Part shown: piece after piece, positions 9,895 to 20,095 of the stretch | Position numbering within the stretch: position 1 is the stretch's first letter | How the letters are laid out: every line of letters begins with the position of its first letter | Assembly: GCA_963971575.1 (NCBI GenBank) | Contig: OZ020624.1 | Location: 3,415,001-3,479,000 of the forward strand | Reading direction: 5' to 3' | Length of the DNA: 64,000 nt | From: Liopterus haemorrhoidalis | Taxonomy: Eukaryota > Arthropoda > Insecta > Coleoptera > Dytiscidae | Notes under the pieces: model-generated | The model's input: the letters and a program-made list of their open reading frames with translations, nothing else | The model's database searches: none | Told to the model about the DNA's origin: nothing | Translations under genes and position numbers: made by a program

Positions 9895-10476
9895 AAAAAA
9901 TCAGCTGTGGCCACTACAGGACTGACCGCCATCATAAAGTACTTGTATAAAATACATTCTAGCAGCGGAAGAAATAACTTGGCCTAATATTTTCTAGCAG
10001 AGATATTATTTATCATGACAATGGAAACGTTACATATAAGTATGAAAAAATTGAGAATCACAACGAAATATTTTTCTGTTGTGAAATATTCACAAAAATC
10101 TTAAAATCGACACGAGTAAACTCCCATTTTTAGTCAACCGATTTTTACCAAAAGTTGAACAACTTGTGCCATTGATGGAAGAAGCTTACATATGAAGTTT
10201 CATAAAAATCCTTTCAGCCGAATTCGCTCTGCACGTGTACACAGACAGACAGACGGACGGACGGACAGACGGACGAACGGACAGACGGACAAACGGACAG
10301 ACGGACAGACGGACGGACGGACAGACGGACGGACAGACAGACCGACAGACATCATGCTAAAAATAGTCAAAACATTATGTAGGGACCTCAATTCGTGGAG
10401 ATCCATCGAAATCTCGAAATGTCAAGATCGGTATGATCACAATACCTCCCTTATATATGTTGGCGGTCGGTAAAAA
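9895..10476 (+). mobile_element. (GTCY)n element, complete-looking copy
   Basis: The best reference copy of the family, about 580 bp. The 5' part is AATCAGCTGTGGCCACTACA, followed by GACTGACCGCC. The central GACA/GGAC tract is at 10240-10347. The 3' part is ATATGTTGGCGGTCGGTAAA. CGACCGCC near the 5' end and GGCGGTCGG at the 3' end form a subterminal inverted repeat. A non-coding element with subterminal inverted repeats and an internal (GTCY)n tract fits the published description of mini-me/DINE-1/HINE elements, but I cannot see a related autonomous Helentron here. Confidence 0.7.
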
Positions 10477-11339
10477 ATAAGGTGCCGCCGCAAATGAGAC
10501 TGTACTATTGGCGTTTTTTCAAGAATTGGTAAATTAAACATTTTTCACATATTTGGATACGTAAGGTTATTGATTTCTTTATTTTAGTCTGAAATTTATG
10601 GACCAAATACATATTTATATTTTTTATTATTAATTTTTAGGATGTAAAGAACTAATGAGCGGGCGTTATGGATCCATTACGCCCGCTGATTACACTTGAA
10701 ATTGTTATGAATATGTTTAAATATATCGTATCCTAGGAATTATAAGCAAATAACGGCGAAGTGAAAAATAAATATATATTCCACATCATTAAAATTCAAA
10801 AAAACTTCCTTTAGTAAGTGACGTATTCAAAAAAAAAGTATAAAATATTCTGTACAATATTTCAGAATGTTGAAAAGTTGTCAAAGGGAAGTCTGACGTT
10901 TATCTTTGAGGCATGTAACAAAGGCCAGTGTCACCATCTTTCTATCGCATTAATGACTGGAGCAGTCTTGTTTTCACAACTTCAATATTTCATGTATTAT
11001 TCGCGTGTAATGTCAAAACACATACAGTTTATCTGACGAGCAAGCAAGATGGCGGATGTGAATTTTATCTATTGAAATTGTAAATAACTTATCGTTATAT
11101 ACTTTATTATGAAAATTTGTTTGGAATAGGTAATTTATTAAGTTCCTTGAAAATGTTTTGACAGGAATCTTCAATAGAAACTGTAAATATTTACCAGCCT
11201 TTCAATATAAAAAAAGTTGAAAATATAACTTAAAGATGATTAAAGGAGTAACATGTTAGGAAAATACAGTTATTGTTACAGCTTATTTAAAAATAAATTA
11301 AAATTAATGTAGGCTCAAGCCTGGTTTATAATAGATATA
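10477..11339. other. Unassigned, contains one strong palindrome
   Basis: No supported gene over about 860 bp. A 72-codon ORF at 10818-11036 shows no recognisable features. The palindrome at 10658-10687 is listed separately. Confidence 0.4.
10658..10687. repeat. 30-bp near-perfect palindrome
   Basis: AGCGGGCGT and ACGCCCGCT flank a central ATGGATCCAT with one T/T mismatch pair; 28 of 30 positions are self-complementary with no loop. Its GC-rich arms stand out in this A+T-rich neighbourhood. Confidence 0.85.
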
Positions 11340-13317
11340 AGAGGGCTACCTTTAAATTTTTACAAAAACTAAAAGAGAATTTTTTTTTTGGCACAAACTG
11401 TTTTGTTGCTTTTCAAAATATTCGCCTTTAAGATTTATATACTTTTGCATGCGTTTAAACCAATTCTCGAAACATTTTTTCCATTCTGAAGATGGTATCT
11501 CAAAAACATGGTTTTCGAAGGCTTCAACAACTCCTTGAGGTAATGAAAAGCGCTGTCCACGCATTTTTTGTTTGATATTGGGGAACAAAAAAAGTCGTTA
11601 GGGGACAAATCAGGTGAATACGGGCAATGAGTCATTAATTCGATGTTTTTCCCCTTCAAATAATCAATTGTTTGACGTGTTGTGTGGAAGCTTCCATAGT
11701 CATGATGAAGAATGATGCGAAGTTTTTGGTTGTTTTACCTGATTTTGTTGATGACTTGTGGCAAACAAATTGTATACCATTCAGTATTAACTGTTCTCCG
11801 ATCTACTAAAAAAATAGTTGCGACATGTCCAGTACAAGCGAAGAAACAAGTGATCATTTACTTGTAAGTGCTTCGTGAACGAACAACTTTTGTGGATTCA
11901 TCAAGACCCATACAGTGGATTGTTGCTTAGTTTCCGATTCATATGAATAAATCCAAGTTTCGTCACCTGTAACGATGTTGTATACGGATTTTGCAGTGCC
12001 TAGGTAAATTTTTTTAGCATTCCCTTACACCAATCAACACAAGCCTTTTTTTGAGTTTTGGTCAAATTATGCGGAATCCATCGGGAACAGATCTTTTTTA
12101 CAGCTAAATGTTCATGCAAAATGGAATGTATTGCAGTCCACGATATGCCAAAAGATGCCTCTATTTCACAGTTAAGGCACATGCCAATCTTCTTCAATCA
12201 TTTTGCGGACAGCATCGATTTTTACCGACCGCCAACAATATATAAAGGAGGTATTGTGTGCCATACATGGCACACTATACGGTAAAGGGTTAAGCCATGT
12301 TTTCCTAGGTCTTCCTTTTGGTTATTATATCAATAAACAAATCCTAATACTTTTTACCGAACGCCAACATATATAAGGGAGGTATTGTGATCATACCGAT
12401 TTTGACATTTAGAGATTTCGATGGATCTCCTTGAATTGAGGTCCCTACATAAGGTTTTGACATTAGGATGATGTCTGTCTGTCTGTCTGTCTGTCGGTGC
12501 GTGTACACGTGCAGAGCAAATTCGGCTAAAAGGATTTTTATGAAACTTCATATTTAAGCTTTTGACATCAATGGCACGAGTTGATCAACTTTTGGTAAAA
12601 AACGGTTAACTAAAAATGGTAGTTTACTCGTATCGGTTTTAAGATTTTTGCGAATATTTCACAACAAAGAAAATTTTTGAAAAAATTTATTTGACAAAAG
12701 TTGATATAAAAGCAATAACTAACAACTTTTATTTGAGACATTTTTTTCTTTGTATGTATGCCAGTACGTTTATATGGTTATCGTAGATTATAAATACACA
12801 TTATGAAATTGTCAACGTAATATAATACGTTATTGTCTTTTACAATAATAACTACTCTGCTACTAAAATGTATTTTATGCAAGTAATTTATGATGGCGGT
12901 TGGTCCTGTGGTGGCCACAGCTGTTTATTTTTTAATCACAACCGATTTGGTCGACCTTTACGAGATTCATCACTGACGGACGCACGACCACGACGAAATT
13001 CTGCAAACCAATTGTAAACAGTCTTTTCTGATGGTGCTTCATTACCAAAAGTTGAACGAAGCGAATCTATGCATTGTTGTTGAGTTAGGCCTTTGCTAGA
13101 ATCGTAAAAAATCATCTAACGAAAACTTTCACGAGTAATATCCATATTTTCACAAACTTGTTTTTTTTTAACGCTCACTTTCAAGAAACTACTCGGTCAA
13201 TTTATAAGCTGCCACTGATTTCACAATAACAGATGTCAAAATTTACGATTATAGTAATGACACATTTCAATATTGCCATCTAATGGTCGTTTGTAAAAAC
13301 ATAAAAGGTAACCTTCT
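11340..13317 (-). mobile_element. Mariner (family M1) copy 2, split by a (GTCY)n element
   Basis: The ends are AGAGGGCTACC at 11340 and GGTAACCTTCT at 13317, each flanked by TA. Removing the nested insert (about 12220-12934) leaves about 1.26 kb, close to the M1 full length. Minus-strand coding pieces: N-terminal part near 12945-13140, IHSILHEHLAVKKICSRW near 12085-12140, and CPYSPDLSPNDFF with the C-terminal FENWFKRMQKYINLKGEYFE at 11410-11640. Stops and frameshifts throughout make it a pseudogene. Confidence 0.85.
12220..12934 (-). mobile_element. (GTCY)n element nested in mariner M1 copy 2
   Basis: The mariner sequence GCACAGCATCGATG...TTTTTGAATCACAACC known from sibling copies is interrupted here by an element starting TTTTTACCGACCGCC and ending GTGGCCACAGCTGTTTATTTT. 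Its 3' end is duplicated: ACCGCCAACA.TATATAA occurs at 12229 and again at 12361, with a 65-bp LINE-like segment (12291-12355) between them. The GTCT tract at 12474-12495 is short. The perfect 9-bp-arm hairpin GTGTGCCATACATGGCACAC is at 12256-12275. Confidence 0.75.
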
Positions 13318-13319
13318 TA

Positions 13320-14741
13320 ATAATTATTTTGAAAATAGCTTTCTCACGGTTTTCAAAAATAAAATGTTCAAGAAATGCTTGAACTTTGTCAGTTTGGTTA
13401 ACTGTTACCTTCACACAGTTTTATCACTGTTTCTTTCTGATCCTTTATTGGTATAAGAACAACAAAACATTAATCCAGTATTTAGTGTCATTTAACACAA
13501 TTTTATGTAATGAAAATACATTCATTAAAACACGATCAACTCGTGGAGTATCGCACGATCAAAGGCTATCAGCACGCTCATAATACCCCCACTTCGGCCC
13601 CGTTGCAATCCTTTCTTTTTACCGTTATACCTAACGACATTATCCCTTTAATGCGCTCTTTAATACTAGGGCCGTTATCACCACTTCTCACTTTTGCTTT
13701 CGTTTTCGCCGGCAGCTTTACGGTCCATTGAACGAGGGTAGATGGCGGTATAATCAATACCCACCGCATACACATGTGTGTAGGACCAGAGGGGGAGGGG
13801 CACCGTTATCAGGGACCACATATATACACACTACAGGGAGGTAATGTTTAGATTTGGGCTGACTTAAGGTACATAGCCACCTAGCGAAGCCTCGGGGATC
13901 CGTGCGTAAAACCACGCGAGTCCTTGACGGGTACGCTTTGTATTCGGACCGGATAATCTGGTAAACAGATCAAAGTCCGAAAACACGAGACGGGCGCCTA
14001 CAGCTGGACACCTGAAGTTAGCAGGCCCTAAGGGAGTTTTTGGCGGGGGGGACTCGAAAGACCTTGTGCACAGTTGGGAACATACCGGAAGAAAAACACA
14101 GGAAGAACAGGAGGAAGTACAGGAAGACCCAAGAGAGAAGGCAAGAAGATCTAGCCAACCTGCCATGAAGAATAGTCAACTACGACAGTTCCGTGGCAGG
14201 GTTTTTAGTCGGTATGCCACTTTGTGGAGAGTCCGACACTACCTGAATATGGTGTCTATAAAAGATTTCCCCTGGATAAAAAAAAAAGGTACATAGTTGT
14301 TACTCTGTACAATGGTACTGCAGCTTTCAAACCCTTACACATTTCTTGCCGAACAGAAGCAGTAGGATTATTAATTGAAGAACTGTGATTGAGAAAGAAT
14401 CTTGATCCTTCAAGGATGTTGCAATATTGCAATTTCACCAAGCTCTCAGGACCAATATTTACCGGGGATAAAAAACGGTTGGAAGGATAAAAGACCTAAT
14501 CTCATAATTAGTCGAGATAATGAAACTGACCAAAACAAAGCATATAATAACATGGAATTTGTTGCATATACTGGAAGAACTAGACCAATGACAATGAATC
14601 GTGGGTCACTCAGTGACTTGCGTGATTTTTCTAATAACCCGTACAAAAGACCGTTGTACTACAGATCTAAGGCCCGATATTATAAAAAGGTTATTTAATA
14701 GCTGGTAACCTATTATACGGTTAATTATAGTATACTACTAA
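13320..14741. other. Unassigned region with a possible degraded ORF
   Basis: About 1.4 kb whose 13550-14170 part is visibly more GC-rich than its surroundings. The longest relevant frame is 98 codons (14402-14698, plus) with a basic C terminus containing RPLYYRSKARYYKK. It precedes an LTR-like sequence, so it could be the internal end of an LTR element or unrelated single-copy DNA. I recognise no domain. Confidence 0.3.
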
Positions 14742-14745
14742 ATAT

Positions 14746-15351
14746 TGTCACAATTATGGTATAATTGTGTTCTAATGTCCCAATTCCTTTAGCTGCCTAT
14801 AAGCCGTGTAGGTAAAGGCTGCTGACGTACGGTTTTGGGAATTAAAGAATGTGCAGAATGTTGCGTGTTTGTCAACATAAGTTTTGAACTACATTCTAAT
14901 GTGTTGATAAACATTATTCAGTTGTGATGACTATGGTCTTTAATTGCTGCCAAAAATTACACAAATGAATAATGTTTCCAAAACAATTGAGGTAGGACCG
15001 TCATAGTGTCCTGGTTAACGGTTATAAAATGGTCTTAGGGAACAGAGTTGTGGTTAGTCATTCTTGTGACCAGTCATCAGTCCGTATCACGCTATCCAAA
15101 GACCAGCCCAGCTGTTGAAATCACCAAGACGAGATGTGAGTGCCGTTTACAGGGCTTCTCCACGTGTTCGTATCGTGCGGATACATGGTGTGGTTCGACC
15201 GATCCTGGAGAAGCCGGGGCAAGAACGGGACTTACATCAGCTTCTAACGGACAAGACCGGCAGCCATTTTGACCAACAATTGTATTCTGATGTAAATTAA
15301 TATTATATAATCTTGTATAAAAGATTCCGTTCTTGACTTCACCCCGTGACA
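14746..15351 (+). mobile_element. LTR-like sequence, family LTR-2 (606 bp)
   Basis: The ends TGTCAC and GTGACA are the same 6-bp inverted ends as the solo LTRs at 1294 and 41605, but the interior differs. The flanks are ATAT (14742-14745) and TTAT (15352-15355), a 4-bp duplication with one mismatch. A TATAAAA box is at 15023-15029, with an insect initiator-like TTAGTCATT about 25-30 bp downstream. These fit a U3-R-U5 layout of a gypsy-type LTR. No PPT is obvious upstream, so I favour a solo LTR. Confidence 0.5.
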
Positions 15352-15355
15352 TTAT

Positions 15356-15803
15356 CATTATTTGTATTAAAAAGTAAATAAATTGAATAGGCTGTCAAAT
15401 AGTAATTCGGTACCTATTAAATTTTGTTGTTATGTTAGATAAAATAGACTTACGAGATTGATGTAAAAATTACATAGAACAAGAAAAAGGTTCATTTCCA
15501 TGTAAAATAGTAAGTAGTAATTCTTTGTAATTACACAGAACTACAACTTTAGTGTAGGCAACACACTCTTCTTATCACACCATTTTCTGAAATCTGTATA
15601 TGCCTTTCCATACAATTAGATTATACATTTGATTTTGCTGGCAATAATTCGGCAGTTGTAACTGACGTAATATCTGGTGGTGTCCCGAAAAACTTCTCCC
15701 TTGTTCACCCTTCTGTGTTTCTTGTTCTCCCAAGTTCATCCTTGACTCTTTCCGATCGTCTCGGACATTACTTACATTATCGGGATTAAACCATCATTTT
15801 ACT
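15356..15803. other. Mostly unassigned; possible LINE RT scrap
   Basis: At about 15670-15760 a plus-strand frame reads SGGVPKNFSLVHPSVFLVLP, reminiscent of the GVPQGSVLSPxLFLLxIN block of non-LTR reverse transcriptases. Only this block can be seen; confidence is low. The rest holds nothing I recognise. Confidence 0.3.
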
Positions 15804-15811
15804 CCCTAGTT

Positions 15812-16244
15812 TAAGGTGACCAGATTTTAACATTGGTCAAGCGGGACATTCTGGACGGGGGGGGGGGGGGACATTCAACAAAAATTTAGATCTCATTAGA
15901 AATCATAGAACGCAAAAATCATATTGTACTTTATTTTTCCAACGACTTCTATGGAACTGTCTCTTTTCGATACTGTTAGTGACAGCAAAATTAGTATAAT
16001 TTCGCATAATACCCTCGTGCGCGCGCAGGTGATGCGGGAATGATAAATGCGCCTCAACGCGCATGTGCGTTGTGCGGGAAAGAATAAATTCGCAGCAATG
16101 CGCATGTGCAGTTTCTGAGAATTTTCATTCCCGTACTGGCTGCGCGCGCATTAATGGCTGTTAACCAAATTTATAAGGTGTTTTCTTGATTATTTATTAT
16201 AAATCGGGACTGTCCCGCCGAAAGCGGGACGTCTAGTCACCTTA
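15812..16244. mobile_element. hAT-type MITE (433 bp)
   Basis: The inverted ends are TAAGGTGACCAGA and its partner TCTAGTCACCTTA, with inverted subterminal GGGAC motifs. The flanks CCCTAGTT (15804-15811) and CCCTAGAT (16245-16252) are an 8-bp duplication with one mismatch. A G-run lies at 15857-15869. The 69-codon minus ORF inside looks incidental. Confidence 0.75.
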
Positions 16245-16252
16245 CCCTAGAT

Positions 16253-17151
16253 ATATAAATAACTATTAATAAAAAGAATGATTAATTTAGTGCACTTATT
16301 GATAAATTGCAATGTGTTATTGATTCAATATGATATTTTATTCTTTCCAGTATATATAAAGTTGTTTCTGTGGAAATTCGAAATTAGATTTATAATTGTA
16401 ATAATATTTCAATCGATGTTTTCTGTCCAGAAACAGTCATGATAAGCTCATTTTTTAACTTTTTAATTAATTGATGAAGAATTTATAGAACTTATACTAG
16501 GGCCCACTTGACTATATAGGTACTATGCATCATGCCGTCAAGTGTTGCTGAAAGCATTGCTTGACGTACACAATTGATGAGTACATAATTTTGCTTAATT
16601 ATTTTTAATACTATCTGAGATCCTGAGTGGCATAAAAACCTATTTTACCATAACAGAAGCCATGATCACGCAGATGTATTTAATTTTTAAATCAGTGCAG
16701 TCATTCTTTAGTTTTGAGAAAACATACATACATTTACACATACACAAAAACGAACTAATTTATATATTAGAATAGATTGTAAATTTCCATACCTTGTCAT
16801 GAGTTTTTAAGACATTCTAAGGCCTATTTCCTATTCGCTTTTCCTTCAGTCCCTCTCTGTTTTCATCGAACGATTCTCTTATCAAAGGAGGGTCCGGTAT
16901 CACATGTGTTGCTAGTGTGTAGGTGTATATATATATGTGTGTGCGTCGTCCGTGTGAGAATAAATATACGTAAACATACGTGTATTGTCTATTCTGAGTT
17001 AAGGCCCGAAGTTTATTGTTGTTCCTGAACAAGTAGTTTATTTGAAAACTCTTTGGATCATTAACTGTGCACCTCATAAAATGAAACACATTTTAAAGGT
17101 TCATAAATAGTTTTCGAGTAAAATTATTACACTTCTCAGAGTGTTAATTGT
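16253..17151. other. Unassigned
   Basis: About 900 bp with no supported gene. The 90-codon minus ORF at 16817-17089 covers a TA/TG-rich stretch and shows no domain. An isolated mariner-like TIR core, TACGAGGGCTA, sits at 17153-17163. Confidence 0.4.
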
Positions 17152-17166
17152 TTACGAGGGCTATAT

Positions 17167-17430
17167 ATGGAAAAAGAAATAAACAGACTGGAGTTGTTAA
17201 CTAAGCGAGACCGACAACTCATAGTTTTCAAAAACAAAATATTCCACCGAATCTTTGGTCCCATTCAAATTAATGGTAATTGGAGAATCCGCAAGAACAA
17301 AGATATTCAAGAACTGTATTCAAGGCTTAGTATCACGCAAGAACTGAAAGGTAGACGATGGCAATTGATAGGACACGTGATGTGGATGAAGACAGAAATA
17401 ATGATAAAGAACATATGGGAAGATCTAAAA
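17167..17430 (+). pseudogene. LINE ORF2 C-terminal fragment
   Basis: The plus frame reads LTKRDRQLIVFKNKIFHRIF, then GPIQINGNWRIRKN, then RRWQLIGHVMWM. This is the familiar post-RT region of LINEs (T.RD...L..FE.KILRRI.GP....G.WR.R.N.E, R..W.GHV.RM). The frame opens without the RT core and soon loses homology. The methionine at 17167 is not a true start. Confidence 0.75.
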
Positions 17431-17670
17431 CAAATGTCTAATCACTGGACGCAACTTTGTAGCACGCCACTGAACTTTCTCCATTAAGTTTATATCTCTT
17501 TTTAAAGACGGAGACCAAACTGACCCAGCAAACTCCAAATGAGGTCTTATGTAAATAATATAAAATTTTCGCACTAGTTCCGGTGATGGCTGATAAAAGG
17601 ATCTTGATATTAAGTATAAGACATAGTTAGCCCTTTTCACTGATTTTAAAACTTGCGAGGACCATTGCAT
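17430..17670 (-). pseudogene. LINE reverse transcriptase thumb fragment
   Basis: The minus frame reads KRANYVLYLISRSFYQPSPE, then LVRKFYIIYIRPHLEFAGSV, then WSPSLKRDINLMEKVQWRAT. The pattern YRP(H)LEYA..VWSP..K.DI..LE.VQRRATK is the segment after the palm domain of CR1/jockey-type LINEs. It points opposite to the preceding LINE fragment, so two different insertions meet at about 17430. Confidence 0.75.
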
Positions 17671-17817
17671 GTCTGAAGTGACAGTTATTCCAAGATCAAT
17701 TTGTTCAGTGACTTGTTTAATTGGAACAGTATTTAATTAGTATCAATATTTAGGTCTATTGCAACCACAATAGAATACGAATAGTAAATTGTTACACCAC
17801 AAAAAATCACATTAATA

Positions 17818-17877
17818 TGACACATTTCAATATTGGCATCTAATGGTCGTTTGTAAAAATATAAAAGTTAGCCCTCG
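17818..17877 (-). mobile_element. Isolated mariner M1 5' end
   Basis: Sixty bases match only the 5' end of M1 mariners: CACATTTCAATATTG.CATC, then TGGTCGTTTGTAAAA, ending TAGCCCTCG followed by TA (17878-17879). No transposase sequence is attached. It faces the TACGAGGGCTA motif at 17153. Confidence 0.7.
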
Positions 17878-17879
17878 TA

Positions 17880-18405
17880 CTACCCTTTGAAAAATACTAT
17901 ACCTTTATTGCCTTTACAGCAAAGAGTTTATTTTGACAACATTATCCTTGAAAGCTGTGTCAGGTTTTGTTGTGAATGTAAATTGTTTGTGAATCACTGC
18001 TCTACAAAACCCAATAAATCAATGATAAAATTGTAGCGATATTGAATTTTTGAAGGGGCGGCCATAACTCACAGTGTCGGGGAATAGATTTCATGACATC
18101 TGAATATTTAGTAGAGCGTTGTGGTGCAGACTCCACACTGTAGACAATTCGACATGGACCACAAGATGATAACTATACAACTACTTTCGATATTTTACCC
18201 ACTGAATAAATCCAAAAACTTTTGATAAATGTGAAAAAAAAGATTCAACAGTAATATTTACTTGTTTATACCAAGATTGAATTTTTTTTGATTAAGTGTT
18301 GCAATACTTCTCTATGTGCTACCAGAACTGGGAATTTTATTTGAAATTAGTAAATTACTACGAGGGCTACTATTATTATTAACCTTCTTCTTAGAGTGCC
18401 GATGC
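17880..18405. other. Unassigned
   Basis: No supported gene. Another M1-like terminal core, TACGAGGGCTAC, is at 18359-18370. Confidence 0.4.
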
Positions 18406-18479
18406 TCGATGCTCTGAATTGACAAGTTCGTACTGAACATATTCGATGCTCTGAACTGACAAATTCGTACTGAACATAT
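18406..18479 (+). repeat. 37-bp tandem duplication
   Basis: Two adjacent copies (18406-18442 and 18443-18479) of TCGATGCTCTGAA, TGACAA, TTCGTACTGAACATAT, differing at two positions. Confidence 0.85.
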
Positions 18480-18489
18480 TCCGAGCATA

Positions 18490-18725
18490 GGCTATTTCCC
18501 CGCAGATAGTTGTGTTGTGTGTGTTGCCTGTATATAACACAATCGTATGGGACCTACAATTTATTATCGTGGAATCCGAACCACTAATTATTTTGGGGAA
18601 ACTGTACTAGAGCTTTTACCTCGGTGGTTGCCCGATGCCTTCCGAGGGAGAAACGGTACCGGGGAATGAACCCGGGCCCCGCCGCTCAGTAGTCCACACA
18701 CTAACTAACTGAGCCACGACCGTTC
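18490..18725 (-). mobile_element. tRNA-derived SINE (or tRNA-like pseudogene)
   Basis: On the minus strand 18725-18654 resembles a tRNA. An A box is in GGCTCAGTTAGTTAG and a B box in GGGTTCATTCCCC, and outer ends ACGGT and ACCGT can pair as an acceptor stem. The anticodon arm is not convincing. Downstream is a non-tRNA body with CGGGCAACCACCGAGGTAAA and a trailing A+T-rich part. An internal pol III promoter followed by an unrelated body is the structure of a tRNA-SINE. Confidence 0.6.
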
Positions 18726-18870
18726 TCTTATTATTAACCTCTATTATTAACCAGCTACCTCAATTTCCGACTGTTTTTACCAGGCAGAACTGCGCGAGCG
18801 ATCGGTATTTGGTATTTGAAATACTTTTACTGAGTATTTGGTACAGCACTGGTTGTTACGCCATTGTTTG
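18726..18870. other. Unassigned spacer
   Basis: Nothing recognised. Confidence 0.4.
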
Positions 18871-18872
18871 TA

Positions 18873-19325
18873 AGAGGGCTACCTTTTAAGTTTTTACAAA
18901 AACTAAGAAAGAAAAAAAATTTTGAAACAAACTATTTTAGTTTTTTTTCAAAATATTCGCCTTTAAGATTTATACACTTCGCATGCGTTCAAACCAATTC
19001 TCGAAACATTTTTTCCACTCTGAAGTTGGTATCTCAAAAACATGGTTTTCGAAAGCTTCAACAGCTACTTGAGGTGATGAAAATCGCTGTCCACGCATTT
19101 TTTGTTTGACATTGGGGAACAAAAAAAGTCGCTAAAGGATAAATCAGGTGAATAAGGGCAATGAGACATTAATTCGATGTTTTTCTCCTTAAAATAATCA
19201 GTTTGACGTGAATAATTGTTTGACGTGCTGTGTGGGAGCTTGAATTGTCATGATGAAGAACAATGCGACGTTTTTCGTTGTTTTTCCTGATTTTTTCGAT
19301 GACTTCTGGAAAACAAATTTTGTTC
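18873..19325 (-). pseudogene. Mariner (family M1) remnant 3, C-terminal third
   Basis: The 3' terminal repeat AGAGGGCTACCTTTTAAG follows TA (18871-18872). The minus strand then encodes the M1 C-terminal region (fragments of FENWFERMR, the EIPTSEWKKC block, PYSPDLSP region) up to about the second-Asp region, where a GTCT-arm element takes over. Multiple frame breaks; a 17-bp local duplication of GTTTGACGTG lies near 19200-19223. Confidence 0.75.
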
Positions 19326-19327
19326 AT

Positions 19328-20095
19328 TTTTCTTATACCGTCATTTTGTCGTCTATCTGTCTGTCTGTTCGGTAAAAATTGTAGCCAAATTTGGCATGCT
19401 TATACAACTCTTGAACCCGCACATAGGAAAAATACTAAAACATCTAAAAATCATATCGCCCTAAAAATAAAAACAAATATCTGCTCATCGAAAAAAAAAT
19501 ATATATATATTTTTTAAAATTCTGAGTATCAAATGAAAGCCCTTAGTACGTGGAGTAACGATCAAAATTTTATTTTTGCAAAATAAATTATTATGACGCG
19601 ATTTTTGCCAAAATTGTGCAAAAAAAATTTTGTGCCACACCCTGTAGTCCAGATGGTTTAAACTAAAAATCTGAAAAAGTTAAGTACATTTGTGTGAACC
19701 GGAATAGTACAACAGGAATTTTTGACCAGATTACGTTTTCGGAAATTAACGTATTTTTTGTGTTTTTTGATTGACCATGTAAAATATTTAATAACTTATG
19801 TAACAAAGAAAACCAGCATGCTTTCATGGTGTAATGGTTAGCAATCTCGCGTTCTAATTTGAAAACGAGGGTTCCGGTTTCGAGACAATTTTATTTTTTG
19901 TTTTCTTTGCATTTTTTTTTTTTTTTGTTTAAATTATTTTTTCAAAATTCTAGTTATATTTGGGCAAATGTTGCATTTAATTTTGAAAAGCGTAAATTTA
20001 ATAATCAGTGAAAATTGTTGAAAATAAATACACGAAATCAGTGGGGCAGAGTTATGGCTTAAAACAGCCAATGGAAGCCATAGGCGCAATTTTCA
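19328..20095 (+). mobile_element. GTCT-arm/tRNA-like composite repeat, copy 2
   Basis: This starts in a truncated terminus (CTTATACCGTCATTTTGTCG), passes a short GTCT tract, and continues through the arm (TTCGGTAAAAATTGTAGCC, TTTGGCATGCTTATACAAC, GTGAACCGGAATAGTACAAC). It then meets a tRNA-like stretch at 19820-19887 and ends in a SINE-like body finishing CAATGGAAGCCATAGGCGCA at 20094. The same arm-tRNA junction is found at 33540-33630 and, reversed, at 59375-59480. Confidence 0.65.
19820..19887 (+). repeat. tRNA-like segment inside composite repeat
   Basis: GCTTTCATGGTGTAATGGTT matches an A box of the TGGTNTAATGGTTAGC kind. About 30 nt later GAGGGTTCCGGTTTCGAGAC holds a degenerate B box. 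The anticodon loop region is not foldable to a clear tRNA. Sibling segments are at 33554-33629 (plus) and 59373-59455 (minus). Confidence 0.65.

Noticed and set aside
8657..10473. ORFs rich in TDRRTDG or SVRPSV (8657-8902, 8724-8912, 10192-10473, 10200-10406)
   Set aside because: Shadows of GACA/GGAC microsatellite tracts in non-coding elements.
16817..17089. 90-codon minus ORF
   Set aside because: Low-complexity TA/TG-rich coding stretch, no domain, no repeat-family match.
19820..19887. Functional tRNA gene
   Set aside because: A and B boxes are visible but the cloverleaf, particularly the anticodon arm, does not close, and the segment recurs inside repeats.
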